In this document: piece after piece, positions 8,719 to 18,088 of the stretch
How positions within the stretch are numbered: position 1 is the stretch's first letter
Layout of the letters: each line of letters starts with the position of its first letter
From: Solibacillus silvestris
Lineage (GTDB): Bacteria > Bacillota > Bacilli > Bacillales_A > Planococcaceae
DNA length: 64,000 nt
Direction of reading: 5' to 3'
NCBI GenBank assembly: GCA_001586195.1
Contig: CP014609.1
Coordinates: forward strand, 2,756,501-2,820,500
The notes under the pieces: generated by a model
Databases searched by the model: none
What the model saw: only the letters and a program-made list of their open reading frames with translations
Told to the model about the DNA's origin: nothing
Program-made: the position numbers and the translations under genes

Positions 8719-8752
8719 CCGAAATCCTTTTATAGGGTTTCGGTTTTTCTTA
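8719..8752 (+). terminator. Intrinsic terminator after the BMP-chemoreceptor operon
   Basis: The stem CCGAAATCC pairs with GGGTTTCGG (G-T wobble tolerated) around 8720-8743 and is followed by TTTTTCTT. Confidence 0.8.
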
Positions 8753-8768
8753 TGGGGTTGGGTGGTTT

Positions 8769-9165
8769 TATTAGAAGTTTTCTTTTAATGGACTTCTGGT
8801 GCGAGATGTTTGCTTATGTAGCGGTTTGCGGGATATGGTTTGCTGTTTTATTAGAAGAGTTGCGCATGATATTAGAAGATTGCGGTGGGTTATTAGAACA
8901 TCGACAAAGTTTATTAGAAGTTTTCAATAAATGGGCTTTTGGCTGAGGTAGTTTTCCTTGTTTTGCGGTATGTGGTTTACGGTTTGGTGTTTTATTAGAA
9001 GAGTTGCATCCCATATTAGTAGATTGCACCGTGATATTAGAACATTTACTGACTTTATTTGAACATCTCGGATACTTATTAGAACAACGGGCACTTATAT
9101 TAGAAAACCCAACTTTTATTAGATCATTTTTCGCTATATTAGAACAACCCGGCAATATATTAGAA
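8769..9165 (+). repeat. TATTAGAA array B (two related sub-arrays, about 14 units)
   Basis: The 660-bp gap between the two chemoreceptor genes is mostly a repeat array. TATTAGAA or one-mismatch forms start at 8769; 8849, 8870, 8891, 8912; then 8993, 9014, 9035, 9056, 9077, 9098, 9117, 9137 and 9158. Most steps are exactly 21 bp; two are 19-20 bp. The second sub-array and its lead-in (TTTGCGG...TTTTATTAGAAGAGTTGC) repeat the first at an offset of 144 bp, so the array grew partly by duplication. Reading frames in it show period-7 peptides (ILEHxxx or CSNIxxx) that only mirror the DNA period. Bases 9185-9371 hold AT-rich DNA and the next promoter. Confidence 0.8.
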
Positions 9166-9304
9166 AATGCACCCCAGAAACTTAATTCCATACATTAAAC
9201 TGGAATATGACGAAATATCCTACTTAAAACAATAGAAATATTACTTAATGTCAAAACTTTAATTTAAGACTAAATAAGTATTCCCTCTTTTTAAAAGTAA
9301 GTCT

Positions 9305-9331
9305 TAAGTACTTTGAATTTAAACCGAAGTT
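9305..9331 (+). promoter_or_regulatory. Possible sigma-D (motility) promoter
   Basis: TAAG at 9305, a 15-bp spacer, then CCGAAGTT at 9324 resembles the sigma-D consensus TAAA-N15-CCGATAT that usually drives chemoreceptor genes in Bacillales. It lies 40 bp before the chemoreceptor start. The match is imperfect. Confidence 0.35.
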
Positions 9332-9371
9332 ATAGATATATTTTAACTATGACATTCGGAGGAAAATAAAT

Positions 9372-11057
9372 ATGAATATTGGAAAGAAACTGTTCGGTAG
9401 TTTTGGTATCGTTATTGTAATTCTTATTTTTCTTTCAATTTTTTCTGTCATTAAAATGACTGAAATCGATGAGGATTATTCGTTCCTAATTGAAGATCGA
9501 GTATACAAAGTAACGGAACTATCGGAAATCCAAAATGCGACATCATTACAAGGGCTGTATATCCGCTCTTATGTTTTACGTCAGGATTCAGCTGATTTAG
9601 AAAACCTTACTACTCAAAGAGAAACGATTGCAGAAAAAATCAGTGAAATTGAAGGATTATTTAGAACTGCTGATATGCAGGAACAAATTAATACTTTGAA
9701 AGAAAATCAAGCTTTATATAATGACTATGTTTCTCAAGTTATTGACTATATAGATAACGATGAATTTGAAAAAGCTAATAATATGCTATTTGAATTCGCG
9801 GTACCTGCTAACCGCTCGATTCAGCAAACAATCAACAACATTGTTGATGTTCAAAAGGAACAAATGCATACAACAAGCGACGAAACAACAGCAAGTGCAA
9901 AAATCAGTAAAACACTCATGATTACCATTTCCGTTATTGGTATTTTACTAGCATCATGCTTAGCCATCTTTATTACACTCAACATTACTCGCCCTTTACA
10001 CAGATTAACAAATGCGGCACATGTGATTGCGAACGGTGATTTACGAGAAGAAGATGTTCACGTGAAAACAAAAGATGAGATTGGCGAACTTGCGGCTGCC
10101 TTTAATGCAATGAAAGCCAGTCTTTCCAGCTTAATCAGTAATGTATCGTTGAATGTTTCAAGTACAACAGCTGCTTCAGAACAGCTGGCGAGCAGTACCG
10201 ATGAAGTGTCGGCTGCTTCTGCTGACATTGCAAAACGTGTGGAAACCGTTGCTGAAAGCGGTAGTAACTCTGCAGCAATCGGTAATGATTGTGCTGTCGC
10301 TATGGATGAGACAGCTCAAGGTGTAAGCCGAATCGCTGAAGCCGCGCAAGTATTGAACTCTCATGCGATGGACATGCAGACAATTGCAGGAGAAGGCGGT
10401 CATACATTACAGACAGCCGAACAGCAAATGTCGGTTATTCAGCAATCTTCTTATGAAACAAAAGAAAAAATTAAACAGCTGAGCAGACAATCTGCCGAGA
10501 TCGAGAACATTACAAAAGTGATTACGGATATTACAGATCAGACAAACCTGCTTGCTCTAAATGCAGCAATTGAAGCGGCCCGTGCAGGAGAACATGGGAA
10601 AGGGTTTGCCGTTGTCGCTGACGAAGTACGCAAACTGGCAGAGCAATCGAAAAGCTCGGCATCACAAATTGCCGGCCTTACATCGACAATTCAAAAAGAT
10701 ACGAGAGAAGTTGAAGAAAGCGTCAATACAACAGCTCAAAATGTCGATCAAGGTGTTGTCTACTTACAAAATGCGCAAGTTTCGTTTAATCATATTGTCG
10801 GGTCGATCACAGAGATGACTGCTCAAATTCAGGAAGTTTCTGCATCGTCCGAACAAATTTCTGCAAGTACCGAGGAAGTTGCAGCGTCTATTGCTGAAAT
10901 GGCTCATGCAGCTAACAGCGCTGCCGGTGAGATTGGCATTGTCCTATCAGCAGTTGAAGAACAAACTGCTACAATGCAGGAGATCAACGAGGTCGCCCAA
11001 TCATTGAGTGAAGGTGCTGTCGGAGTTCAAGAACAAATTAATCTATTTAAAGTGTAG
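9372..11057 (+). CDS. Methyl-accepting chemotaxis protein
   Basis: A 561-residue chemoreceptor. TM1 is about residues 9-30, followed by an extracellular four-helix bundle (4HB_MCP type) with long charged helices, TM2 near 184-207 ([17 protein letters not shown]), a HAMP domain with [20 protein letters not shown], and a signalling domain whose tip [20 protein letters not shown] is near residues 389-408. GGAGG lies 7-8 nt before the ATG. It shares topology and tip with the receptor at 7062 but differs in the sensory domain. The ligand is unknown. It ends at a bidirectional terminator shared with the facing DUF3243 gene. Confidence 0.9.
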   Translation: MNIGKKLFGSFGIVIVILIFLSIFSVIKMTEIDEDYSFLIEDRVYKVTELSEIQNATSLQGLYIRSYVLRQDSADLENLTTQRETIAEKISEIEGLFRTADMQEQINTLKENQALYNDYVSQVIDYIDNDEFEKANNMLFEFAVPANRSIQQTINNIVDVQKEQMHTTSDETTASAKISKTLMITISVIGILLASCLAIFITLNITRPLHRLTNAAHVIANGDLREEDVHVKTKDEIGELAAAFNAMKASLSSLISNVSLNVSSTTAASEQLASSTDEVSAASADIAKRVETVAESGSNSAAIGNDCAVAMDETAQGVSRIAEAAQVLNSHAMDMQTIAGEGGHTLQTAEQQMSVIQQSSYETKEKIKQLSRQSAEIENITKVITDITDQTNLLALNAAIEAARAGEHGKGFAVVADEVRKLAEQSKSSASQIAGLTSTIQKDTREVEESVNTTAQNVDQGVVYLQNAQVSFNHIVGSITEMTAQIQEVSASSEQISASTEEVAASIAEMAHAANSAAGEIGIVLSAVEEQTATMQEINEVAQSLSEGAVGVQEQINLFKV

Positions 11058-11066
11058 AAAACATAA

Positions 11067-11104
11067 AAAACGCAAAAGCTGCAAATCAGCTTTTGCGTTT
11101 CTTT
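11067..11104. terminator. Bidirectional intrinsic terminator
   Basis: AAACGCAAAAGCT (11068-11080) pairs with AGCTTTTGCGTTT (11088-11100), flanked by A- and T-runs, between the convergent chemoreceptor (+) and DUF3243 gene (-). Confidence 0.88.
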
Positions 11105-11139
11105 GTATGATTGGATTCTACTAAACTTAATCCAACGTG

Positions 11140-11445
11140 TTAATCTGCTTGTACCATTTTAACTAGCACACTTGCCAATGCTTTCTTTTCATTTTCATCT
11201 GCTACTTTCCATAATTCTTGCAGCACCTTTTCTTCACTGTTTCGAGGTTCTTCGTTTTTAGCTAAATGATCCGCTACAAACTTGGCACCTTTTGCCAACA
11301 TATCATCGCTCAAACCTAATCGTTCACCTTTAGCAAGCTGGTCGTTCAAATAACTTTTGAACGTTGAAAAACTTTCTAAAATCTGATCTTTTTTTTCAGG
11401 AGATAATTCTTCAAGTTTTTTGTTAATGTTATTCATTTCACTCAT
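11140..11445 (-). CDS. DUF3243 family protein (YmfJ-like)
   Basis: A 101-residue soluble, helical protein matching the DUF3243 family: a segment FKSYLNDQLAKGERLGLSDD, then AKFVADHLAKN, and a conserved C-terminus LQELWKVADENEKKALASVL followed by VKMVQ. Relatives such as B. subtilis YmfJ are about 85 residues and of unknown function. A good AGGAGGAATT site precedes the ATG. It appears monocistronic. Confidence 0.8.
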   Translation of the reverse strand: MSEMNNINKKLEELSPEKKDQILESFSTFKSYLNDQLAKGERLGLSDDMLAKGAKFVADHLAKNEEPRNSEEKVLQELWKVADENEKKALASVLVKMVQAD

Positions 11446-11571
11446 TTTGTAATTCCTCCTAGATTGTGTTTTGGCGTTCCCCTAACAATTACCCGCCTTA
11501 TTTGTAATTAAACTTTATTTTAATAAAAGCTATTATTTTGAACTACATAACGGTGATTGTCCGGTCTTTAT

Positions 11572-13134
11572 CTATTTGTTTAAATTATTTTCGGTTTTTT
11601 CGATATGTTCCATAATTCGTTTATGATGACGGACATCCCGCTTCGTAATGGGAATGACTTCATGTCGGATCATTTTAAAGAAGGATAAAATGAGTAAGAG
11701 CATGACGACAGTAAAAGGAAGGGCTGATATGAGGGAAGCTGTTTGCAATGCTTCGAGCCCGCCTGAAAACAATAGTACACTTGCAATCGCAGCGATTAAT
11801 ACACCCCATATTACTTTTAATCGATTATGAGGGTTCATTGTCCCTTTATCCGTCATACTTGCCATAATAAATGTAGCTGTATCTCCTGATGTAATAAGGA
11901 AAATAACAATTAAAACAATCCCTAAAATCGAGGCGATCGTTGTTAACGGAAGCTGTTCCAGCATAAGGAACAAGGCGACAGTCAGATCAGTATCAACTGC
12001 TTCGGCGATTGTTGTGCCTTTGTTCAAATCAAAGTAAAGTGCTGAACCGCCAAATACCGCAATCCAGAAACAAGAGATAACCGGCGGAATGATTAAAACG
12101 CCGACGATAAATTCACGGATTGTACGCCCTTTCGATACACGTGCTACGAACGATCCGACAAAAGGTGACCAGGCAATCGCCCACGCCCAATAGAAAATTG
12201 TCCAATCCTTCACCCACGTTCCCCCTGCATACGGCTGCAAACGTAGGCTATACTGTACGAAATTCGTAATATAATCACTGATTGCTAAAACGAAACTTTC
12301 CAATATGAAAACTGTAGGGCCTGTAACAAAAACAAATACTAGTAAAATCAAGGCCAAGTACATGTTTACATTACTCAATATACGAATCCCCTTTTGTAGA
12401 CCGCTTATAGAAGATGCCATATATCCAATGAAAACTACCCCTATAATTGCTAACTGGACCCAAATGGAAATCGGTGTATTAAAGACGGCATTTAAACCAC
12501 CGTTCGTTTGCAGAACACCTAATCCGATTGACGTAGCAACACCCATTACTGTAGCAATAACAGCCAATATATCAACTGTATTTTTAATGCCCTGATTTGT
12601 TCCTGTGACAGGCTCTAACGCCGTAGATATTAACAAATCTCTTTTTTTGTTGAATTGCATATAGGCCATAACTAACCCAATGATCGCAAATACGGACCAT
12701 TGGCTAATCCCCCAGTGGAAAAAGGCATAGCCCATTGCAAGACGGGCCGCATCCGTTGTTTGCGCCTGGACATCGTTAAATGGTGTTTTAAAGTAATGAC
12801 TCATCGGCTCGGCCACACCCCAGAAAACTAACCCAATTCCAAGGCCACCTGCAAATAACAGCGCAATCCATGTATGGAATTTAAATTCCGGTTGTGCATC
12901 TTTTCCTCCTAAACGGATTTTCCCGTACTTGGAAATAGCCAGCACTAAAAGAAATACAATAATAATAAAAACGGAGAGCAAGTAAAACCAGCCAAAATAG
13001 TCGGTTGTCAAACCAAATAAATATGTAGCAACATTACTGAACGCTTCTGGTGCGATGCTTCCAAAAATAACACAGATTAATATAAATACTGCTGAAACTG
13101 TAAATACAGTATTCGAAAAATATTTCCCTTTCAT
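11572..13134 (-). CDS. BCCT family betaine/carnitine/choline transporter
   Basis: A 520-residue secondary transporter with about 12 membrane helices. Family landmarks include GGLGIGLVFWGVAEPMSHY near residue 95 and the tryptophan-rich IFYWAWAIAWSPFVGSFVAR segment near residue 315, which lines the trimethylammonium binding box, and SKGRTIREF. It probably imports a quaternary amine (glycine betaine, choline or carnitine) with Na+ or H+. The C-terminus is short and charged, possibly osmosensing. It lies 132 bp downstream of an amidohydrolase on the same strand; a functional link is not evident. Confidence 0.88.
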   Translation of the reverse strand: MKGKYFSNTVFTVSAVFILICVIFGSIAPEAFSNVATYLFGLTTDYFGWFYLLSVFIIIVFLLVLAISKYGKIRLGGKDAQPEFKFHTWIALLFAGGLGIGLVFWGVAEPMSHYFKTPFNDVQAQTTDAARLAMGYAFFHWGISQWSVFAIIGLVMAYMQFNKKRDLLISTALEPVTGTNQGIKNTVDILAVIATVMGVATSIGLGVLQTNGGLNAVFNTPISIWVQLAIIGVVFIGYMASSISGLQKGIRILSNVNMYLALILLVFVFVTGPTVFILESFVLAISDYITNFVQYSLRLQPYAGGTWVKDWTIFYWAWAIAWSPFVGSFVARVSKGRTIREFIVGVLIIPPVISCFWIAVFGGSALYFDLNKGTTIAEAVDTDLTVALFLMLEQLPLTTIASILGIVLIVIFLITSGDTATFIMASMTDKGTMNPHNRLKVIWGVLIAAIASVLLFSGGLEALQTASLISALPFTVVMLLLILSFFKMIRHEVIPITKRDVRHHKRIMEHIEKTENNLNK

Positions 13135-13265
13135 ATGTTCACCTCTTTAAATACATTGAAGAGAAATTACCCATATTATGCTATTTTTAAACATCATCAC
13201 AAAGGCTGTTACTATTTTTATATAATTATTTCGGCTTTGCTCATTGGATTCTTCGCTAAATTTTA

Positions 13266-14012
13266 TTATTTGCCAAAATACCAAGCCGACGCATTCGTAT
13301 AGAAGATTTTATCGCTAGCTTGTTCATCAAAAAGTTGCTGGATCAGCGTAATGTCCGCAATTTCAAATGGTCGTTTTGCCCGGGTCGATGGCAAGTCCGT
13401 CCCGAACATAAGTGCATCCGGGTTAATGCTGTAAATTTCCGGCAGTGTTTTTTTTACATCTAATTCAACTCGGCCAAAACCGGTCGCTTTCACACGTACC
13501 CCTTTATCGACCAGCTTCAGTAAATGCGGCAGACCTTCTTCGGATAACCCAAGATGATCGATCGAAATAGCCGGTAATTTCTCAATCGTTGCAGCAATTT
13601 CAGGCAATTCTTTCGCATCGATATACAGCTCGCTATGCCAGCCTACCAATTCATGCACACGTCTCGCAAAATAATCGAGCTTCGATAAATCTTCCGAGCC
13701 ACCGCGTTTAATGTTAAAACGCAATGCTCTCACACCATTTTTATGCAATGCTTCGATTTCTTCGTCTGACACTGTATACGGCAATTGTGTCACACCGCAA
13801 AATGCCGGACCAAGCTGCTTTAGCGAATCAAGTAAATACGTTTGATCAAATCCTTGAAATGACCCTGAAACAATTGCCCCGCCTTGAACCGATAAATCTT
13901 TTGTTTCTTCGCTATATGCTGCAACGTCATAACTTGGCGGCATATATCCCTGACTTTCGATAATCGGAAACTGATAATCGATTATATGAAAATGTGCGTC
14001 AAAAATTCTCAT
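13266..14012 (-). CDS. Amidohydrolase family (TIM-barrel) hydrolase
   Basis: A 248-residue protein of the Amidohydrolase_2 group. The metal-binding N-terminal motif DAHFHI (residues 5-10), a central His in ISIDHLGL (about residue 156) and a late Asp in MFGTDLPS (about residue 209) fit the metal-dependent TIM-barrel site. Relatives hydrolyse lactones such as 2-pyrone-4,6-dicarboxylate or decarboxylate related acids. The substrate is unassigned. GGGAG precedes the ATG. A TATTAGAA array lies directly upstream. Confidence 0.75.
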   Translation of the reverse strand: MRIFDAHFHIIDYQFPIIESQGYMPPSYDVAAYSEETKDLSVQGGAIVSGSFQGFDQTYLLDSLKQLGPAFCGVTQLPYTVSDEEIEALHKNGVRALRFNIKRGGSEDLSKLDYFARRVHELVGWHSELYIDAKELPEIAATIEKLPAISIDHLGLSEEGLPHLLKLVDKGVRVKATGFGRVELDVKKTLPEIYSINPDALMFGTDLPSTRAKRPFEIADITLIQQLFDEQASDKIFYTNASAWYFGK

Positions 14013-14079
14013 TTCTCTTCTCCCTTTGTTTTACTATATATTTTTTGTTAAAATATGTCTTTTAAAAAGGCGGGGGTTT

Positions 14080-14230
14080 TATTAGAACAGTTGGTACGGA
14101 TATTAGAAAGTAGCAGCTGCTTATTAGAAGATTCGAGATGTTTATTTGCAGTTCTGCCTGGGTTATTAGAACAGTTACCAATTATTTAGAACTTACGAAT
14201 ATTATTAGAAGATTTTCCGTGATATTAGAA
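14080..14230 (+). repeat. TATTAGAA array C (about eight units)
   Basis: In the 290-bp gap between the amidohydrolase start and the fadF terminator, TATTAGAA begins at 14080, 14101, 14122, 14143 (degenerate), 14164, 14183 (degenerate, one base longer), 14203 and 14223. The first five are exactly 21 bp apart, later ones 19-20 bp. Sequence next to its right end (CATTTTCAGTTTTATAGAA, then AAAAAAAGACTGTAAGGAA) closely resembles that beside array D at 45060-45115. Confidence 0.75.
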
Positions 14231-14261
14231 CATTTTCAGTTTTATAGAAAACCTCCTCTAT

Positions 14262-14298
14262 AAAAAAAGACTGTAAGGAATTAACCCTTCAGCCTCTT
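14262..14298 (-). terminator. Probable terminator of fadF
   Basis: On the minus strand GGCTGAAGGG pairs imperfectly with CCTTACAGTC and is followed by seven T. It is a degenerate version of the perfect terminator at 45094-45126. Confidence 0.5.
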
Positions 14299-14303
14299 TA
14301 CGC

Positions 14304-16424
14304 TTAATTGTACACAAGCTCTTTTGGATTCATTTGTTCTGCCGGGGTACGTTCCCCTAATACCGATCGTTCAACTAGCTCGGCGATATCGTAAGTGCCG
14401 ACAGTATCTTCCACTTCTCTTGCCTTCGTACCGTCTGTCAGCATTGTTAAACAATATGGACAGCCGGATGAAATGGCTGAAGCATTCGTTTCCAATGCCT
14501 GTTCTGTACGCGTAACATTGATGCGGGACCCTTCTTTTTCTTCCATCCACATTAACCCGCCGCCTGCACCGCAGCACATGCTGTTTTCGCGGTTTCGTTC
14601 CATCTCCACCAGCTTCACTCCCGGAATGGACTTCAGAATTTCCCTAGGTGCATCATATACATCGTTGTATCGCCCTAAATAACAGGAATCGTGGAAAACA
14701 ATCGTTTCCTTTACTTCATGTTCCAACGATAAACGGGATGTACTAATTAGGTCGTACAGCATTTCCGTATGATGCAGTACTTCCCCATGCCAACCAAAAT
14801 CCTGATATTCATTTTTGAAAATGTTATAAGCATGCGGATCAATCGTAACAATCTTTTTCACATTATATTTTTCAAACGTTTCAATATTTGCAGTCGCAAG
14901 CTCCTGGAATAAAAATTCATTCCCTAGCCGACGCGGGGTATCTCCTGAATTTTTTTCCAGATTCCCTAATATCGCAAACTTTACGCCCGCCTCATTTAAC
15001 AAACGAGCAAATGAAAGTGCTATTTTCTGTGAACGATTATCAAATGACCCCATCGATCCTACCCAAAATAAATACTCAAACTCTTCCTCAAGTTTTTTCA
15101 GTTCTTTTACTGTAGGAATGATAACCGATGGATCAAGATCACGCCAATTTTCTTTTTCTTTGCGGTTTAGACCCCAAGGATTTCCTTGTCGTTCAATATT
15201 GTTCATTGCCCGCTGCGCATCCGAATGCACACGTCCTTCCGTCATTGTTAAGTATCGGCGCAAATCAATAATTTTATCGACATGTTCGTTCATTACCGGG
15301 CATTGATCTTCACAGTTGCGGCAAGTAGTACATGCCCAAATCTCTTCTTCTGTAATGACATTGCCGATTAAACTTGGCATTTCTACCGGGATATTCGAAG
15401 CCCCTTGCATTGCAAGCTGATTGCCATGCGAATTACTAAATGCAAAGGCCGGTACCCATGGTTTTATTGAAGTAGCAACTGCCCCTTTTTCTGTTAAGTG
15501 ATCTCGCATTTTTATGATGAGATTCATCGGAGAAAGAGTTTTGCCCGTATTTGATGCTGGACACATATTCGTACAGCGCCCGCATTCTGCACAAGCATAC
15601 AAATCGATTAGCTGTGCCTGAGTAAATTCTTCAATTTTTCCGACTCCGAATGATTCCGCCTCTTCATCTTCAAAATCAATCTTCTTCGGTTTTCCTTTAG
15701 GGCCAACTTTTTTGAAAAAGACATTGATGGCTGCAAAAATTTCATGTGCCTGTTTAGACTGTGGAACAAACACCATAAAGGCAAATACCGATAAAATGTG
15801 AACCCACCAAAAACTGTAAAACAGTATCGTGCTGCTCATCTCACTTAACGAGCTAAAAGCAATGGCCAATATGCTGGAAAATGGCGCATAGGTAAAATCA
15901 GGTTCTTTGCCAATCATGACCGCTTCAAAAGCAAGCATGAGGAAAATGGAAAGCGTCAATGCGCTTAAACCAATATAAACAAACAATGCTTTTCCGTCAC
16001 GTTTCCATTGCAGTCTCGCCAGCTTCTCAAAATATCTTCTATAAAAACCATAAAGCACTGCAGCTAGCATGAAAAATACTGTCCACTCCTGCAAAAAGCT
16101 GAAGTACTTATGAAAATTTCCAAATGGAAGTTCATATCCTTCAATAAAGCCTTTAAGGATAATCTCGATCAGACCGACTTGAATAATAATAAATCCGTAA
16201 AATAAGATAAAGTGCATGATGCCGCTTTTCTTATCTTTAAATAGTTTCTTTTGGCCCACTACATTAACTAATACTGTATTCAAACGCTCTTTTAAGTGTA
16301 AATCGAATTCCGTTTTTTTCCCTAATTTAATATAAGAATAGCGACTGTATAATAGGTGTCCTAATAAATACAGTGCATAACCTGCAACGAGCAAGAACAA
16401 AATTAAATTTATTGTTGTAAGCAT
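14304..16424 (-). CDS. fadF: Membrane iron-sulfur electron-transfer protein, FadF-like
   Basis: A 706-residue protein, the same length as B. subtilis FadF (YwjF). The N-terminal ~240 residues contain about six membrane helices. Two ferredoxin-like motifs follow: CAECGRCTNMCP near residue 278 and CTTCRNCEDQCP near 361. The C-terminal half has heterodisulfide-reductase-type CCG elements, with HDSCYLGRYN near 578 and CCGAGGGLMW near 613. It probably accepts electrons from the electron-transfer flavoprotein and passes them to quinone, closing acyl-CoA dehydrogenation. The start was placed at 16424 behind GGGGTGG; the GTG at 16463 has no Shine-Dalgarno. It may be expressed apart from the aldehyde dehydrogenase upstream, given a 207-bp gap with a GC-rich hairpin (16585-16612). 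Confidence 0.85.
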   Translation of the reverse strand: MLTTINLILFLLVAGYALYLLGHLLYSRYSYIKLGKKTEFDLHLKERLNTVLVNVVGQKKLFKDKKSGIMHFILFYGFIIIQVGLIEIILKGFIEGYELPFGNFHKYFSFLQEWTVFFMLAAVLYGFYRRYFEKLARLQWKRDGKALFVYIGLSALTLSIFLMLAFEAVMIGKEPDFTYAPFSSILAIAFSSLSEMSSTILFYSFWWVHILSVFAFMVFVPQSKQAHEIFAAINVFFKKVGPKGKPKKIDFEDEEAESFGVGKIEEFTQAQLIDLYACAECGRCTNMCPASNTGKTLSPMNLIIKMRDHLTEKGAVATSIKPWVPAFAFSNSHGNQLAMQGASNIPVEMPSLIGNVITEEEIWACTTCRNCEDQCPVMNEHVDKIIDLRRYLTMTEGRVHSDAQRAMNNIERQGNPWGLNRKEKENWRDLDPSVIIPTVKELKKLEEEFEYLFWVGSMGSFDNRSQKIALSFARLLNEAGVKFAILGNLEKNSGDTPRRLGNEFLFQELATANIETFEKYNVKKIVTIDPHAYNIFKNEYQDFGWHGEVLHHTEMLYDLISTSRLSLEHEVKETIVFHDSCYLGRYNDVYDAPREILKSIPGVKLVEMERNRENSMCCGAGGGLMWMEEKEGSRINVTRTEQALETNASAISSGCPYCLTMLTDGTKAREVEDTVGTYDIAELVERSVLGERTPAEQMNPKELVYN

Positions 16425-16631
16425 GTATCCACCCCGCATTAATTTAGTTAAAGGTATGTTCACTCGTGTTTAGAAAAATTGTGAGAAGCGAAATGAATAA
16501 TTGTGTAGGTTAAACTAAATTGTTCTTTTTACCGTTGTCTTTCATAGTAAACGTTCCATTCATATCAACTTCTGTATAATCGAAGCGGGGCGCCCTATTA
16601 TGCAGCCCCGCCTTGATTGAGTAAAGAATAT

Positions 16632-18056
16632 TTATAATTGGATCTGGTGGGAAATCGTTTTAATATCGATATAGTCTTCGATTCCCTGTCTGCCGCCTTC
16701 TCTGCCGGATCCACTTTCTTTAATACCTCCGAACGGTGCCTGGGCTGTAAATGGCGCTGCATCATTTATGCCGACCATTCCGTATTCCAGTTTTTCTGCA
16801 ACTCGGTGCACACGGGACCCATCATTTGTATAGAAGTAGGCCACTAGTCCGTATTCAATATCATTCGCTTTTTGGATTACTTCATCTTCGTCGCTGAATT
16901 TAATAAGCGGTGCAACAGGTCCGAATGTTTCCTCATAAGTGATGACCATTTCTTCGGTTACATTGCCGAGTACGGTCGGTGCATAGAAGCTTCCTTTCGA
17001 AAGAGATCCTTCATTGTAATTATTGCCGCCGCACAGCACTAATGCGCCTTTAGCGACTGCGTCCTGTACTTGGCTATCTACTTTTTCAACTGCCGCTTCG
17101 TTTACTAAAGGACCGATATTCGTTGATTCATCAATGCCATCACCGACAACGAGTGCTTTCGAACGTTCCGTAAATTTACGGGCAAATTCATCATAGATCG
17201 TTTCATGGACATAAATGCGGTTTGAACAAACACATTGCTGTCCGGCAGAAGAGAATTTACTTTTAATAGCCCCTTCAACCGCGAGATCAAGATCTGCATC
17301 TTCGAACACGATAAAAGGTGCATGTCCGCCAAGCTCCATCGAAACTCTCTTTAACGTGTCGGCCGCCTGCTTTACGAGGATCTTACCGACATCCGTTGAG
17401 CCGGTAAACGTGACCTTTCTTACCGTTTTGCTTTCCATAATCGGACCGACGATTTCGTTAGTTCCGCCAATCAGTAAATTGACGACACCTTTCGGAAAAC
17501 CGATTTCATCCATTAATTTAATAAGTTCCAGTGAAGATAATGGTGCTTCCCTTGAAGGTCTAAGTACGACTGTGCAACCTACCGCCAATGCCGGTCCCAG
17601 TTTCCGTGCAACCATCGATAACGGGAAGTTCCACGGAGTAATTGCCGCAACTACGCCTAATGGTTGTTTAATGACAGAAATTCGTTTATTCGGTACAGGA
17701 CTCGGGATAATTTCTCCATATACGCGACGCGCTTCTTCGGCAAACCATTTGAAGTAAGATACCGCGCTATCCACTTCATAACGTGCATTGACAATCGGTT
17801 TTCCCATCTCCTTCGTAATGATTTGGGCAAAGTGTTCTTTTCGTTCGACGAGTTGATCCGCCAGTTGATGCAAGTAATTGGCGCGCGTGTCTGCCGTTAG
17901 CTTCGACCATTGTTTGAACGCTTCGCTTGCTGCATCAATCGCCTCTTTTGTTTCTTCGCTTCCAACTTGAAAAACTTCTCCTACCTTTTGACCATCTACA
18001 GGATTAAGCACTTCCAAAATAAAATCCGTTTGAATCCATTCACCGTTAACATACAT
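16632..18056 (-). CDS. NAD(P)-dependent aldehyde dehydrogenase (succinate-semialdehyde dehydrogenase-like)
   Basis: A 474-residue ALDH-superfamily enzyme oxidising an aldehyde to an acid. Visible are the NAD-binding segment ITPWNFPLSMVARKLGPALA, the catalytic Glu in MELGGHAP (about residue 240) and the catalytic Cys in SAGQQCVCSNRIYVH (about residue 274). The SNRIYV context and overall shape resemble GabD-type succinate-semialdehyde dehydrogenases. It lies 32 bp downstream of a CoA-transferase gene and in the same operon as an acyl-CoA dehydrogenase, suggesting a role at a semialdehyde intermediate of the acid pathway. Substrate assignment is tentative. Confidence 0.82.
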   Translation of the reverse strand: MYVNGEWIQTDFILEVLNPVDGQKVGEVFQVGSEETKEAIDAASEAFKQWSKLTADTRANYLHQLADQLVERKEHFAQIITKEMGKPIVNARYEVDSAVSYFKWFAEEARRVYGEIIPSPVPNKRISVIKQPLGVVAAITPWNFPLSMVARKLGPALAVGCTVVLRPSREAPLSSLELIKLMDEIGFPKGVVNLLIGGTNEIVGPIMESKTVRKVTFTGSTDVGKILVKQAADTLKRVSMELGGHAPFIVFEDADLDLAVEGAIKSKFSSAGQQCVCSNRIYVHETIYDEFARKFTERSKALVVGDGIDESTNIGPLVNEAAVEKVDSQVQDAVAKGALVLCGGNNYNEGSLSKGSFYAPTVLGNVTEEMVITYEETFGPVAPLIKFSDEDEVIQKANDIEYGLVAYFYTNDGSRVHRVAEKLEYGMVGINDAAPFTAQAPFGGIKESGSGREGGRQGIEDYIDIKTISHQIQL

Positions 18057-18088
18057 ACCTTTTCCACCTTTCCATTCGTAGGAGATTA

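Noticed and set aside
8659-9198. Three reading frames with period-7 peptides over array B (both strands)
   Set aside because: The peptide periodicity simply follows the 21-bp DNA period. There is no ribosome site or family match, and spacing changes of 1-2 bp break the frames.
16491-16506. FadR-type operator before fadF
   Set aside because: Only a half-site (ATGAATAATT) is visible; the matching inverted half is missing.
16585-16612. Terminator after the aldehyde dehydrogenase gene
   Set aside because: A strong GC hairpin (GCGGGGC/GCCCCGC) exists but no T-run follows on either strand, so termination is not supported.
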